A stretch of DNA of 64,000 bases, taken from NCBI GenBank assembly GCA_963823045.1, contig CAWGKA010000012.1, positions 310,001 to 374,000 of the forward strand, read 5' to 3'. The position numbers and the translations under genes were made by a program. Shown one piece after another: positions 48,048 through 58,948 of this stretch. The stretch's first letter is position 1, and the number at the start of each line of letters is the position of its first letter. The notes under the pieces are model-generated. The model did not search any database and had not been told where the DNA came from. It saw only the letters and a program-made list of their open reading frames with translations. Source of the DNA: JADLGL01 sp963823045 (lineage in GTDB: Bacteria > Pseudomonadota > Alphaproteobacteria > Rhizobiales > Kaistiaceae).

Positions 48048-49026
48048 TCAGTCGACCGCTTCTTTGCCTCCACCAAATCGGACGAGTGCGGCGATGCGAG
48101 CGTCGATGGGAGGATGGCTGGCGAAAAGGCGTGCGAACCAGCCTTCCCGTCGATGATCGAGCATCATCGCCTGAATCTCGGTGGGTGCCTTGATCTCGGA
48201 ATGGCCAGCAACCTTCCTCAGCGCGCTGATCATGGCGTCCGGGTTTTTGGTGAGTTCGGCCGAGCCAGCATCGGCGAGGTATTCGCGCCTGCGGGACAAC
48301 GCGAGGCGGAGGGCTATGGCAAGGAATCGAACGAGGATGAAGATGGCAATCGCCGCCAGAAGGACCAGCGCCGCGCCGCCGCCGCCCTTGTTCCCCGATG
48401 AACCGGAGGAGCGCCGCGAGCCGAAGGCAACGTAGCGCGGACTGCGGAAGATGAGTTCTCCGGCCAGCGAAAGAATGCCGACGAAGACCGCGGCAATGAC
48501 CAACAACTGAACATCGCGGTTCTCAATGTGTGTGAGTTCGTGGGCGAGGACCGCTTCGAGCTCTGCGTCGTCGAGTGCATCGATCAAGCCACGCGTCACG
48601 GTGATCGTGTATTGCGACTGCCGCACGCCGCTTGCCATCGCATTACGCGCCTCGGTGTCGATGATTCGCAGCTTCGGCATGGTGATGCCGCGGCTGATGC
48701 AGAGGTTCTCCAACAGGTTCCACAGCCGCGGTTCCGATTGGCGGTCAACGCTATAGGCCTCAACCGCCCAGGCAATGATGTGCTGATTGGCGAACCAGGC
48801 AATGACGAACCAGATCACGGCAACTCCGACCGCCCAGGGAATCACCTGTGGCAGCAGGTCAAGCGCGACCTCGAAACCCGTTGGTCACTTCGGGCTTGTC
48901 GTAGGTGGCAATGAGCAAGGCGAAAGCGTAGGCAATCAGCAGGAGCAGAACTGGAAATCCGGCCAGCAAAGCGATCGACTTCAGCCGGTTGTTCCAGATG
49001 TAGGTCCTAAGGCCGTAAGCGAACAA
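48048..49026 (-). CDS. M48 family metalloprotease, HtpX-like (one frame break)
   Basis: Inner-membrane zinc protease of about 325 residues. The N-terminal half is in another frame: from TTG 49026, LFAYGLRTYIWNNRLKSI and a helix FPVLLLLIAYAFALLIA. One extra G near 48877 joins it to EVALDLLPQVIPWAVGVAVI. The zinc motif is AVLAHELTHIENRDVQLLV, with the third ligand in SRRREYLADAGSAEL. Two further helices flank it. It follows lemA, a common pair in membrane protein quality control. Confidence 0.88.
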
Positions 49027-49070
49027 GCCGGTCGACCTTTGCTACAATCCGGGCTGCAGTCCGGGCGACG

Positions 49071-49637
49071 CTAGAACTTGACTTGCGGAGGCGTCGCAAC
49101 GGCGACCTGCTCGCCTTGGTCGAGCTCGAAGAAGGTCCGCTCGGTGAAGCCGAAGGTGCCGGCGATGAGCACAGCCGGGAACTGCTGGATCGATGCGTTG
49201 TATTCCTGGACAGCGTTGTTGAAGAAGCGCCGCGAGGCGGCGATCTTGTTCTCGAGATCGGAGAGATCCGATTGCAGCTGCAGGAAGTTCTGATTGGCCT
49301 TGAGATCGGGGTAGGATTCGGCGAGAGCGAACAGCTGCCGCAGGGCGCCGGTCAGCATGTTCTCGGCGCGAACCTGCGTATCGGGACCGGCGGCGGCGAT
49401 GGCGGCGTTCCTTGCCTTGACCACCTCCTCGAGCGTTCCACGCTCATGGGCGGCGTAGCCCTTCACCGTTTCGACCAGGTTCGGAACGAGATCGTGACGC
49501 TGCTTGAGCTGAACGGAGATGTCCGACCAAGCCTGGTTGACGGTTTGACGAAGGCTGACAAGCCGGTTGTAGAGGAAGATCAGCAGTAGAATGACGACTG
49601 CGATAATACCAACAATGATCCAGCCGGCCGCGCCCAT
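49071..49637 (-). CDS. lemA: LemA family protein
   Basis: An intact 188-residue protein with one N-terminal membrane helix (WIIVGIIAVVILLLIFL) and a helical periplasmic/outer domain. The LemA hallmark SLRQTVNQAWSDISVQLKQR followed by HDLVPNLVETVKGYAAHE is present, and it ends ELDQGEQVAVATPPQVKF. It lies 44 bases upstream of the M48 protease. LemA/M48 pairs are widespread; the molecular role of LemA is unknown. Confidence 0.94.
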   Translation of the reverse strand: MGAAGWIIVGIIAVVILLLIFLYNRLVSLRQTVNQAWSDISVQLKQRHDLVPNLVETVKGYAAHERGTLEEVVKARNAAIAAAGPDTQVRAENMLTGALRQLFALAESYPDLKANQNFLQLQSDLSDLENKIAASRRFFNNAVQEYNASIQQFPAVLIAGTFGFTERTFFELDQGEQVAVATPPQVKF

Positions 49638-49777
49638 CGTATTTCTCCTCAGCCCAGGTGGTCGAGATGTACTTCGTGCCGCGCAAGCGCCGCTAGTCTA
49701 TCCAGCAAACTAAGCCCTTTCCGAGTCACAAGTAAACGCGCCATCGATTCTAAGTTGGTCGTTCAGGACATGGCCGA

Positions 49778-52925
<3,148 letters not shown>

Positions 52926-54102
52926 CGGCTTCCGGCACTGACGCTGCCGGCGCGGCAGCGGACGCTTAAGGTGGCGGAGCGATAGCGTTTTTCAAGCCGC
53001 GATGCCAGTGCTGGCGAGGACGTCGATGAGGTCGCTGGTCGCAAGGTCGCAGGCGGCGCTGACTAGTCTGTCCACGTGGAATCGGCAGCGATGGCCGATG
53101 ATATTGCCCGCGGACCGAGCTGGTTTCGACCGGCTTAAGTCACCGGCAGGATCAAGCTGGCTTCCGTCAGGATGACGACGCAGTACTGCGGACAGTCCGT
53201 TGTCGGCGGCCGACGTGTTGCCGTAGGCTTTCTAGCTGCGCCAGGATACGATCAGATGCCGCTCCGCTCCTTTGGAGCATGCCGACGATCAGACGGCCTC
53301 TTCGAGCTTGGCAGCACCCGATCTACTGGACGGGTACATCGACGCTATCGGTCGATGACGAGTCGACGCGTGCGTCTAGGCGCTACATCGGACTTCGGCG
53401 AATTCGATGGTCAATGCTGCCAAGACGAGGTCTCTACCTGCCGCGCGCACAGCACACTGGAGGCCCTTCAGGCGGGCCCTCGCCTAGTCAACCGAGATAG
53501 TGATCGTGCGACCGGTTTTACCTCGACTACTTTCGCTGTGGTCGCCGGTGCCGCAGGTTATCCGGAGCCTGACTTATGAGGATCGCTCCAACGCGAGACG
53601 GAGATCCTCTGCGTGGCTTCAAGCTTTCGCATCCTGCATCTGGACCTTCAGTCAGCTGTTGGCACGCCGATCACGTGGCGAGCAGAAGGCTTTGGCGGCT
53701 CTATGACGCCTTTCGCTAAGTCCGGTGTCTGCCGTTCGAGTCCACAGATCGCTATCTGGATGCGCTCGAAGATCACGTCGGCGCGTTTAGCGCATGTCGA
53801 CTGTCTGGTTTCAGGCGCACGTTCGCGGCCAGCTGTGCACGATGACATCTTCTGCAACGCCGTCCTAGGTACTACTACGTGCAGGATTGCGTCGAGTGAC
53901 CCGCCGCGTTCAAGTGCCGGTGCGAAGTCGCTCAAGGTGAACGCGACAGGCTTAGAAGACGTGGTCATTCACCGTTGCGCCGATGTGAGTTCGACGATGT
54001 CATTCGCGACAAAGCTGTGAATTCGCGAGTTGCGCGAGCTGGAGGCCGGACTTCGCCAGTGACGGCAGTGTGCTATCCTGAAACGATACGGAATGAGCGG
54101 CC
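52926..54102. other. 1.2 kb stretch without a recognisable gene, unusual composition
   Basis: No frame carries a recognisable domain. The longest ORFs (135 codons at 53172-53579 and 53613-54020) have no good start context and read as low-quality protein. The text is rich in CTAG, TCGA and GATC tetramers and short palindromes, for example CGCAGTACTGCG near 53179. CTAG occurs about five times here although it is rare in most of the window. It could be decayed coding sequence or part of an acquired segment next to the duplicated gene end at 54103. Confidence 0.5.
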
Positions 54103-54196
54103 GTCGCGACTAGGCGACCGCCTACGCGCCCGCCGCCCAGATCAGGTAGACCTCCGCCAGTACCAGCAGCGTGCCGACGATCGGCTCGTTGGTGCG
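54103..54196 (-). repeat. Diverged copy of the 3' end of the membrane-protein gene at 55998-56348
   Basis: On the minus strand it reads VRTNEPIVGTLLVLAEVYLI then WAAGA and a stop, against YNKLIFGTLLVLAEVYLIWA in the intact gene. In the ungapped part (54131-54196 versus 56013-56078) 58 of 66 bases match. A further 10 of 11 bases around the CTAG stop match after a gap. It lies beyond the hydrolase terminator, so it is a stranded gene end. Confidence 0.85.
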
Positions 54197-54206
54197 AACG
54201 CGCGTC

Positions 54207-54233
54207 GGCGGCCGGTTGTGATGACCGGCCGCC
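54207..54233 (-). terminator. Terminator-like hairpin after the alpha/beta hydrolase gene
   Basis: Perfect 10-bp arms GGCGGCCGGT/ACCGGCCGCC around a 7-base loop, about 20 bases past the hydrolase stop. No strong T run follows, so efficiency is uncertain. Confidence 0.65.
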
Positions 54234-54252
54234 GGCTTGTTGATGCCAGCGC

Positions 54253-55116
54253 TTACTGGGCGGCGAGGAAGGTCGCGATCGCCTCGCGGAAGGCCGGGTT
54301 GAGCGGGGCGTCGAGATGGTCGGCGCCTTCGATCACCACCATGGTGAAGTTCGGGACGACGCCTTCCATCGCCTCGATGTTCGGGCGCTCGACGTCGAGC
54401 TCGCCGGCAATGCCGAGGACGGGCACGGCGATGGCGGCGATCTCTTCCTCGGTGAGGTCGATCAGGCCGTTCATGCCGAGGGCGGCATCGGCGAGGGCGC
54501 GGGTATCCTGACCCTCTCCACGAATGCCGTGGGCTTCGAGCATGCCAACGAGATAGCCGAACTGCTCGTCGCTCATCTGCGGGTCCATGGCGCGGATCCA
54601 GTCGGCGAAGCTCATCATGTCGCCGAGGCTCATGCCGATATACTGGTAGGTCTCGTATTCCAGATCGCCGGACCAGCCGGAGCCGCCGACGGTGAGCGAC
54701 AGGACGCGCTCGGGATGCTCGACGGTGAATTTCAGCGCGATCTCGGCGCCCATCGAATAGCCGATGATATGGGCGGCCGTGACGTCGAGTTCGTCCATGA
54801 GGGCGAGGACGTCGTCAGCCATGGCGACGCCGTAGGCTTCCGGGCCGTGCGGCTTGCCGCTCTCGCCATGGCCGCGGGCGTCGATGGCGATAGTGCGATA
54901 GTCGCCGTCGCCGAACACGCCGGCATTCGTCCACAGCTCGGACGTGCTGGCGAAAGAGTGGATGAGCACGACCGGGGCGCCGTCGCCGCCATTGTCGACA
55001 TAATGGATGGGAACGCCGGCGGAGTAGAAGACGCCGTCGGCGGCGGCCGCTTGCGTTGCGCCGAAGGCGATGAATACGGCCGACAGGGCGAAGCCCAGCT
55101 TGCGGATGTTTCTCAT
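54253..55116 (-). CDS. Secreted alpha/beta hydrolase
   Basis: An intact 287-residue protein with a signal peptide (MRNIRKLGFALSAVFIAFGA, cleavage near AAAA). The fold has VVLIHSFASTSELW (oxyanion loop), IAIDARGHGESGKP, the nucleophile elbow IIGYSMGAEIALKF, the acid in GIAGELDVERPN and the His in IEGADHLDAPLN. All triad members are present. It is exported, so it should act on an extracellular or periplasmic ester, lactone or similar compound. It is divergent from a TetR gene across three operators, which indicates inducible expression. Confidence 0.88.
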   Translation of the reverse strand: MRNIRKLGFALSAVFIAFGATQAAAADGVFYSAGVPIHYVDNGGDGAPVVLIHSFASTSELWTNAGVFGDGDYRTIAIDARGHGESGKPHGPEAYGVAMADDVLALMDELDVTAAHIIGYSMGAEIALKFTVEHPERVLSLTVGGSGWSGDLEYETYQYIGMSLGDMMSFADWIRAMDPQMSDEQFGYLVGMLEAHGIRGEGQDTRALADAALGMNGLIDLTEEEIAAIAVPVLGIAGELDVERPNIEAMEGVVPNFTMVVIEGADHLDAPLNPAFREAIATFLAAQ

Positions 55117-55186
55117 GATTTTCGGTTCCTTCTCGTTCGAATTTGTTTCTCAGACCGAGGGCGGAGCGCCTTTCCCTGGGCGACCA

Positions 55187-55203
55187 GCCTTACGATGTAA
55201 GGC
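55187..55203. promoter_or_regulatory. TetR operator site 1 of 3
   Basis: GCCTTACGATGTAAGGC, a perfect 7-3-7 palindrome between the hydrolase and tetR genes, just downstream of the hydrolase -10 element on that gene's strand. Confidence 0.75.
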
Positions 55204-55232
55204 GATGTAACCTTACGATGTAAGTCTGTCAA
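55204..55232 (-). promoter_or_regulatory. Candidate hydrolase promoter
   Basis: On the minus strand TTGACA (55232-55227) and TACATC (55209-55204) are 17 bases apart. Operator 2 lies in the spacer and operators 1 and 3 flank it, so repressor binding would exclude polymerase. Confidence 0.55.
55211..55225. promoter_or_regulatory. TetR operator site 2 of 3
   Basis: CCTTACGATGTAAGT: same 6-3-6 plan with one mismatch at the outer base, exactly 23 bases after the equivalent position of site 1. Confidence 0.75.
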
Positions 55233-55233
55233 G

Positions 55234-55248
55234 CCTTACCTTGTAAGG
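55234..55248. promoter_or_regulatory. TetR operator site 3 of 3
   Basis: CCTTACCTTGTAAGG, perfect 6-3-6 palindrome, exactly 23 bases after site 2. The three sites share arms but the centre differs (CTT rather than GAT). Confidence 0.75.
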
Positions 55249-55303
55249 AAATTGACTCACGGCTAGATTCAGCACGGGCGTCGACCCGCGGAGATCAGAC
55301 GAA

Positions 55304-55981
55304 GTGGCTGCGAAATCAGGGAAAAAGAGAGCGCCGCTCAGCAAGGAACGGGTGTTCGAAACGGCGGTGCGTCTGGCCGATGAGGAGGGCGTCGAGGCGC
55401 TGACGATGCGCAAGCTGGCGCAGAAACTCGGCGTCGAGGCGATGTCGCTCTATCACCACGTCGCCGACAAGGAGGCGATCCTCGACGGCATGGTCGAAGC
55501 GGTGTTCGGCGAGATGGAACTGCCGCAAGAGTCAGGCTGGAAGCCGGCGATGCGCGCGCGCTGCAACCTCTTGCGCGAGACGCTGCTCCGCCATCCATGG
55601 GCGGCGTCGCTCTTGGATTCGCGGCGCAGTCCCGGCCCGGCGACGCTTAGCCATCTCGACTGGGTGCTGGGCAGCCTCAGAGATGGCGGCTTTTCGGTCG
55701 ACATGGCGGCGCATGGCATCGCGCTGCTCGACAGCTACGTCTACGGCTTTGTCATCCAGGAGATCGCGCTGCCCATCAATGACGGCGAACCGACCGAGGA
55801 GATGGCGGCCGAGATGGCGGCGGCGATGCCGGCCAACATGTTCCCGAACCTGATGGAGATGGCGCAGGAGGTGGCGATGCAGCCGGGCTACGCCTTCGCA
55901 AGGGAGTTCCCCTTCGGCCTCGAACTCATCCTCGATGGGCTCGACCGGGCGCGCAAAACGGAAGCGAAGGGCAAGAGTTGA
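55304..55981 (+). CDS. TetR/AcrR family repressor with TetR_C-like ligand domain
   Basis: An intact 225-residue protein starting with GTG (MAAKSGKKRAPLSKERVFET). The helix-turn-helix is LTMRKLAQKLGVEAMSLYHH followed by VADKEAILDGM, the classical TetR layout. The C-terminal part LDWVLGSLRDGGFSVDMAAH to FGLELILDGLDRARK is the ligand and dimer domain. It is divergent from the secreted hydrolase and presumably represses it and itself through three sites. The inducer is unknown; it may be the hydrolase substrate or product. Confidence 0.9.
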   Translation: MAAKSGKKRAPLSKERVFETAVRLADEEGVEALTMRKLAQKLGVEAMSLYHHVADKEAILDGMVEAVFGEMELPQESGWKPAMRARCNLLRETLLRHPWAASLLDSRRSPGPATLSHLDWVLGSLRDGGFSVDMAAHGIALLDSYVYGFVIQEIALPINDGEPTEEMAAEMAAAMPANMFPNLMEMAQEVAMQPGYAFAREFPFGLELILDGLDRARKTEAKGKS

Positions 55982-55990
55982 GGGGCGCTC

Positions 55991-56078
55991 GTCGCAACTA
56001 GCCCGCCGCCAGCGCCGCCCAGATCAGATAGACCTCCGCCAGGACCAGCAGCGTGCCGAAGATGAGCTTGTTGTAGCG
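55991..56078 (-). repeat. Parent copy of the duplicated membrane-gene 3' end
   Basis: Last part of the gene at 55998-56348 plus a few bases past its stop. With 54103-54196 it forms same-orientation repeats about 1.9 kb apart that bracket the hydrolase, its operators and tetR. Confidence 0.8.
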
Positions 56079-56348
56079 GGCGAGCCAGGCCGGCAGGAAG
56101 ATATCGAAGCCGACCGGCTGGTCGTCGGTGTAGCGCGCGGCGACGCCCGTCAGCGGGCAGCGCATGCCGTTGATCAAGAGCGTGATGACCTCGACGGCGA
56201 CGAGGCCGGTCAGCCACCAGCCGATGTCATATCGGCCGAGCGCGGTGACGATCGGGATGGCGACGATCGAAGAGGCGAAGAGCGCCCAGAAGAAGGTGTG
56301 GACCAGCTTGATCCAGAGGAGCGTTCGCGCGTCATGAGTCGTGTGCAT
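55998..56348 (-). CDS. Small membrane protein of unknown function
   Basis: A 116-residue protein with about three membrane helices: LVHTFFWALFASSIVAIPIV, WWLTGLVAVEVITLLING and KLIFGTLLVLAEVYLIWAAL. A conserved-looking loop MRCPLTGVAARYTDDQPVGF lies between helices 2 and 3. I do not recognise a named family. It is convergent with tetR (16 bases). The last 20 codons are the parent of the stranded copy at 54103-54196. Confidence 0.75.
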   Translation of the reverse strand: MHTTHDARTLLWIKLVHTFFWALFASSIVAIPIVTALGRYDIGWWLTGLVAVEVITLLINGMRCPLTGVAARYTDDQPVGFDIFLPAWLARYNKLIFGTLLVLAEVYLIWAALAAG

Positions 56349-56458
56349 GAGGCTTCATGGCACGTCCGCGCCGCCGCTCATTGATCTGCCGCAACGCGTC
56401 TCAGCCATGCACACGCCGCAGGTTTGCGGCGGCCTGGACGGCCGCCGCAACTGTCCGA

Positions 56459-57304
56459 CTATCGGTTGATCAGATCACCGTACATCGGGTTGAGGTCCGC
56501 CAGCCCGACGGTGGTTTGCAGGTCTTGCAGGCTCTGCGCGCCGATCGGCACCCTGAAGCCCGCGAACAGGATATGATCGAGACCGCGATCGAAATCCGTC
56601 GTCAGTCCGTATGTCGAATAGAAGCCGAAGCCCTCATAGGCGATGAAGAAGCTGACCGGCGAATTGTCGGGCCTCAGTTCCAACTTTCCGCCCCAGGACA
56701 GTTCACGGCTGGCGTCGCCGTTCACGGTGGTCCAGTTGTCGGCGCCGATGTTGGCGGAGACGAAGACATTCGGCGAGATGAAATAGTTCACCGACACCGT
56801 GGCGTAGAGGTCGCGTTCCTCGTTGGTCGCGACGTCGCCGGTGAGGGCGTTCACCAGTCCGACCTGCGCGTAGATGCGCCATTGCTCGGCATTGATCACG
56901 GCCTCGACGCCGACATTGCCCAGCACACCCGAATTGAAGCCGCCGCCGCCGAGCGAACCGAACACGCCAAGCATGAATGTGTCATTGGCCGAATGCCAGG
57001 TGACATGGCTGGCGGTTCCCCAATCGAGGCCGTCAACGGTGCTCGCGACGAAAGCGAGGGTTGTCCAGGCATCGCCCTGAATCGACCAATTCTGGCCAAG
57101 TCTTGCGGCGGCACGAGCGGCGCCGCCGCTCTGGAGGTCCTGCCAGGTGTAAGTAACGATCGGGCCGGGGTTGTAGTTGGTGCTCCAGCCCCATTCGACG
57201 CCGGCGAACCCTTGGATGTAGCCCGCCCCTTCGGCGGAAGCCGCCGTAGTTCCCAGCGATGCAAATGCAATCGTGGCGCAGCCCAAGAGTAGTTTGATGC
57301 GCAT
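56459..57304 (-). CDS. Outer-membrane beta-barrel protein
   Basis: From ATG 57304: signal peptide MRIKLLLGCATIAFASLGTT, cleavage after ASA. The mature protein of about 255 residues alternates aromatic and polar residues (GYIQGFAGVEWGWSTNYNPG, SVNYFISPNVFVSANIGADN). The ORF extends to 57337, but the signal peptide fixes the start. It ends NPMYGDLINR, so the usual terminal aromatic is absent. A porin-like or structural role is likely; no family name recognised. Confidence 0.7.
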   Translation of the reverse strand: MRIKLLLGCATIAFASLGTTAASAEGAGYIQGFAGVEWGWSTNYNPGPIVTYTWQDLQSGGAARAAARLGQNWSIQGDAWTTLAFVASTVDGLDWGTASHVTWHSANDTFMLGVFGSLGGGGFNSGVLGNVGVEAVINAEQWRIYAQVGLVNALTGDVATNEERDLYATVSVNYFISPNVFVSANIGADNWTTVNGDASRELSWGGKLELRPDNSPVSFFIAYEGFGFYSTYGLTTDFDRGLDHILFAGFRVPIGAQSLQDLQTTVGLADLNPMYGDLINR

Positions 57305-57506
57305 GATCCACCCCATGCCAACCTGACCAAGAGTCAAATTGATAACACAGCCCGATCAGAAGGCGTCCATTCCATCTGAAGTTGTTCCAAGTTTTTGGCG
57401 ACCGCAACTTCTCGGCAACGGTTCGGGCTGGAAAGTTCAAGGGAGCCGCCCTATTCCGGCCGAACTCAGCGGTCACGCTGGCAGTTGGTCCTGTGGAGAA
57501 AGCGGT

Positions 57507-57641
57507 GTGCGCGTCTTTCGGCCAAAGCTGATCATCGTGACGGTTGCGGCGATCTCGGTCGCCGTGCTGACCAAGCAGCCGGCCGATGCGGCTGCGTCGG
57601 CGCCGCCCGTCGCGATTCCCGCAACGATGGCGGCGGACTAG
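57507..57641 (+). CDS. Small exported-looking protein, unknown
   Basis: A 44-residue ORF from GTG 57507: VRVFRPKLIIVTVAAISVAV then LTKQPADAAASAPPVAIPA. A basic start and a hydrophobic core followed by Ala residues resemble a signal peptide or anchor. Its TAG (57639-57641) directly abuts the stop of the convergent chrA gene. No family recognised; low confidence. Confidence 0.35.
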   Translation: MRVFRPKLIIVTVAAISVAVLTKQPADAAASAPPVAIPATMAAD

Positions 57642-58883
57642 CTACGGCGTTAGGCCGAGCAGCGCGCCGATCGCGGCCGCGCCGGCAACGACAATCCAGG
57701 GCGGCAGGCGAAGGCCCATCAGGGCGATGAGGCCGAAGAGGGCGAGGACGACGTCGCTCCAGCCATGGATCGCGCTGGTGATTACCGGATCGTAGAAGGC
57801 GGCGAGGAGAAGGCCGACGACGGCGGCGTTGACGCCGGAGAGGGCGCGGCGGACGAGCCGGACCTGCCGGAGATGATCCCAGAAGGGCAGAATGCCGACC
57901 ACCAGCAGTAAGGACGGCAGGAAGATCGCGACCAGCGTGATGACGCCGCCAAGCGCGCCGCCGGGGCCGTAATCCATCGCCGTACCGAGATAGGCCGAGA
58001 AGGTGAACAGCGGGCCGGGCACCGCCTGGGCGAGGCCGTAGCCGGCGATGAAGGAATTCTCCGACAGCCAGCCGGGGGCGACCATCGCCTGATCGAGCAG
58101 TGGCAAAACGACGTGGCCGCCGCCGAAGACGAGGGCGCCGGAGCGGTAGGTGGCGTTGACGATGTCGAGCGTCGGCGACGAAATCGCCGAAGCGAGCAGC
58201 GGCAGGCCGGCGAGGAGGGCGACGAAGGTAACGAGCGCCAGGATGGCGACGCGGCGTGGGACGCCGGCGTCGAAGCGCGTGTCGTCGGCGGAGCGCTGAC
58301 GGACGGGTAGCGCCAGCCCGATCAGCGCGGCGGCGAGGATGACGAAGACTTGCGTTTGCGTGCCGGGCCAGACGAGGGTCGCGATGACGGCGGCGACGGC
58401 GATGGCGAAGCGGAAGATGTCCGAGGCGTGGGCGATCATCATGCCCCAAACCGCCTGCGCGACGACGACGACGGCGACGACCTTGAAGCCCTGCAGCCAG
58501 CCAGGCGTCGCATCCGCGCCGAGCGCGAGGATGCCGTATCCGGCAGCGATCATGATGAGCGCCGAGGGCAGGGTGAAGCCGAGCCAGGCGGCGAGAGCGC
58601 CGCCGATGCCGCCGCGCGTCAGGCCGATCCCCATGCCGACCTGACTCGACGCCGGGCCGGGCAGGAACTGGCAAAGGGCGACAAGATCGGCATAGGCGCG
58701 TTCGGTGAGCCAGCGCCGGCGTGTGACGAACTCGTCGCGGAAATAGCCGAGATGGGCGATCGGGCCGCCGAAGCTCGTCAGGCCGAGGCGCAGGAAGACG
58801 AGAAAGACGCCCGCCAATCCCGAAGCGCGATCTGATGGCCGCTGATCGGCGGTGTCGGTCTGCTGTTCGTCCACGCTGTCCAT
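57642..58883 (-). CDS. chrA: Chromate transporter ChrA, two-domain (LCHR) type
   Basis: An inner-membrane exporter of 413 residues. A raw ORF reaches 59087, but MDSVDEQQTDTADQRPSDRA at 58883 is the sensible start. Two CHR halves are visible: FLRLGLTSFGGPIAHLGYFR with FLPGPASSQVGMGIG, and GALVFGGGHVVLPLLDQAM with AVPGPLFTFSAYLG. It would export chromate using the proton gradient. No chrB-type regulator is adjacent; it is 65 bases downstream of the GGDEF-EAL gene on the same strand. Confidence 0.93.
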   Translation of the reverse strand: MDSVDEQQTDTADQRPSDRASGLAGVFLVFLRLGLTSFGGPIAHLGYFRDEFVTRRRWLTERAYADLVALCQFLPGPASSQVGMGIGLTRGGIGGALAAWLGFTLPSALIMIAAGYGILALGADATPGWLQGFKVVAVVVVAQAVWGMMIAHASDIFRFAIAVAAVIATLVWPGTQTQVFVILAAALIGLALPVRQRSADDTRFDAGVPRRVAILALVTFVALLAGLPLLASAISSPTLDIVNATYRSGALVFGGGHVVLPLLDQAMVAPGWLSENSFIAGYGLAQAVPGPLFTFSAYLGTAMDYGPGGALGGVITLVAIFLPSLLLVVGILPFWDHLRQVRLVRRALSGVNAAVVGLLLAAFYDPVITSAIHGWSDVVLALFGLIALMGLRLPPWIVVAGAAAIGALLGLTP

Positions 58884-58948
58884 CGCTCCTCGGGCGGAAT
58901 CATGCCGCAAGGATGCAACGAAGCGAAGACGCTCGGCGAGGGGATCCG

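Noticed and set aside
54103..54196. Stranded gene end as a separate small gene
   Set aside because: It has no start or upstream coding; a terminator hairpin lies immediately upstream of it in the same orientation, and the similarity is confined to the 3' end of the neighbouring gene.
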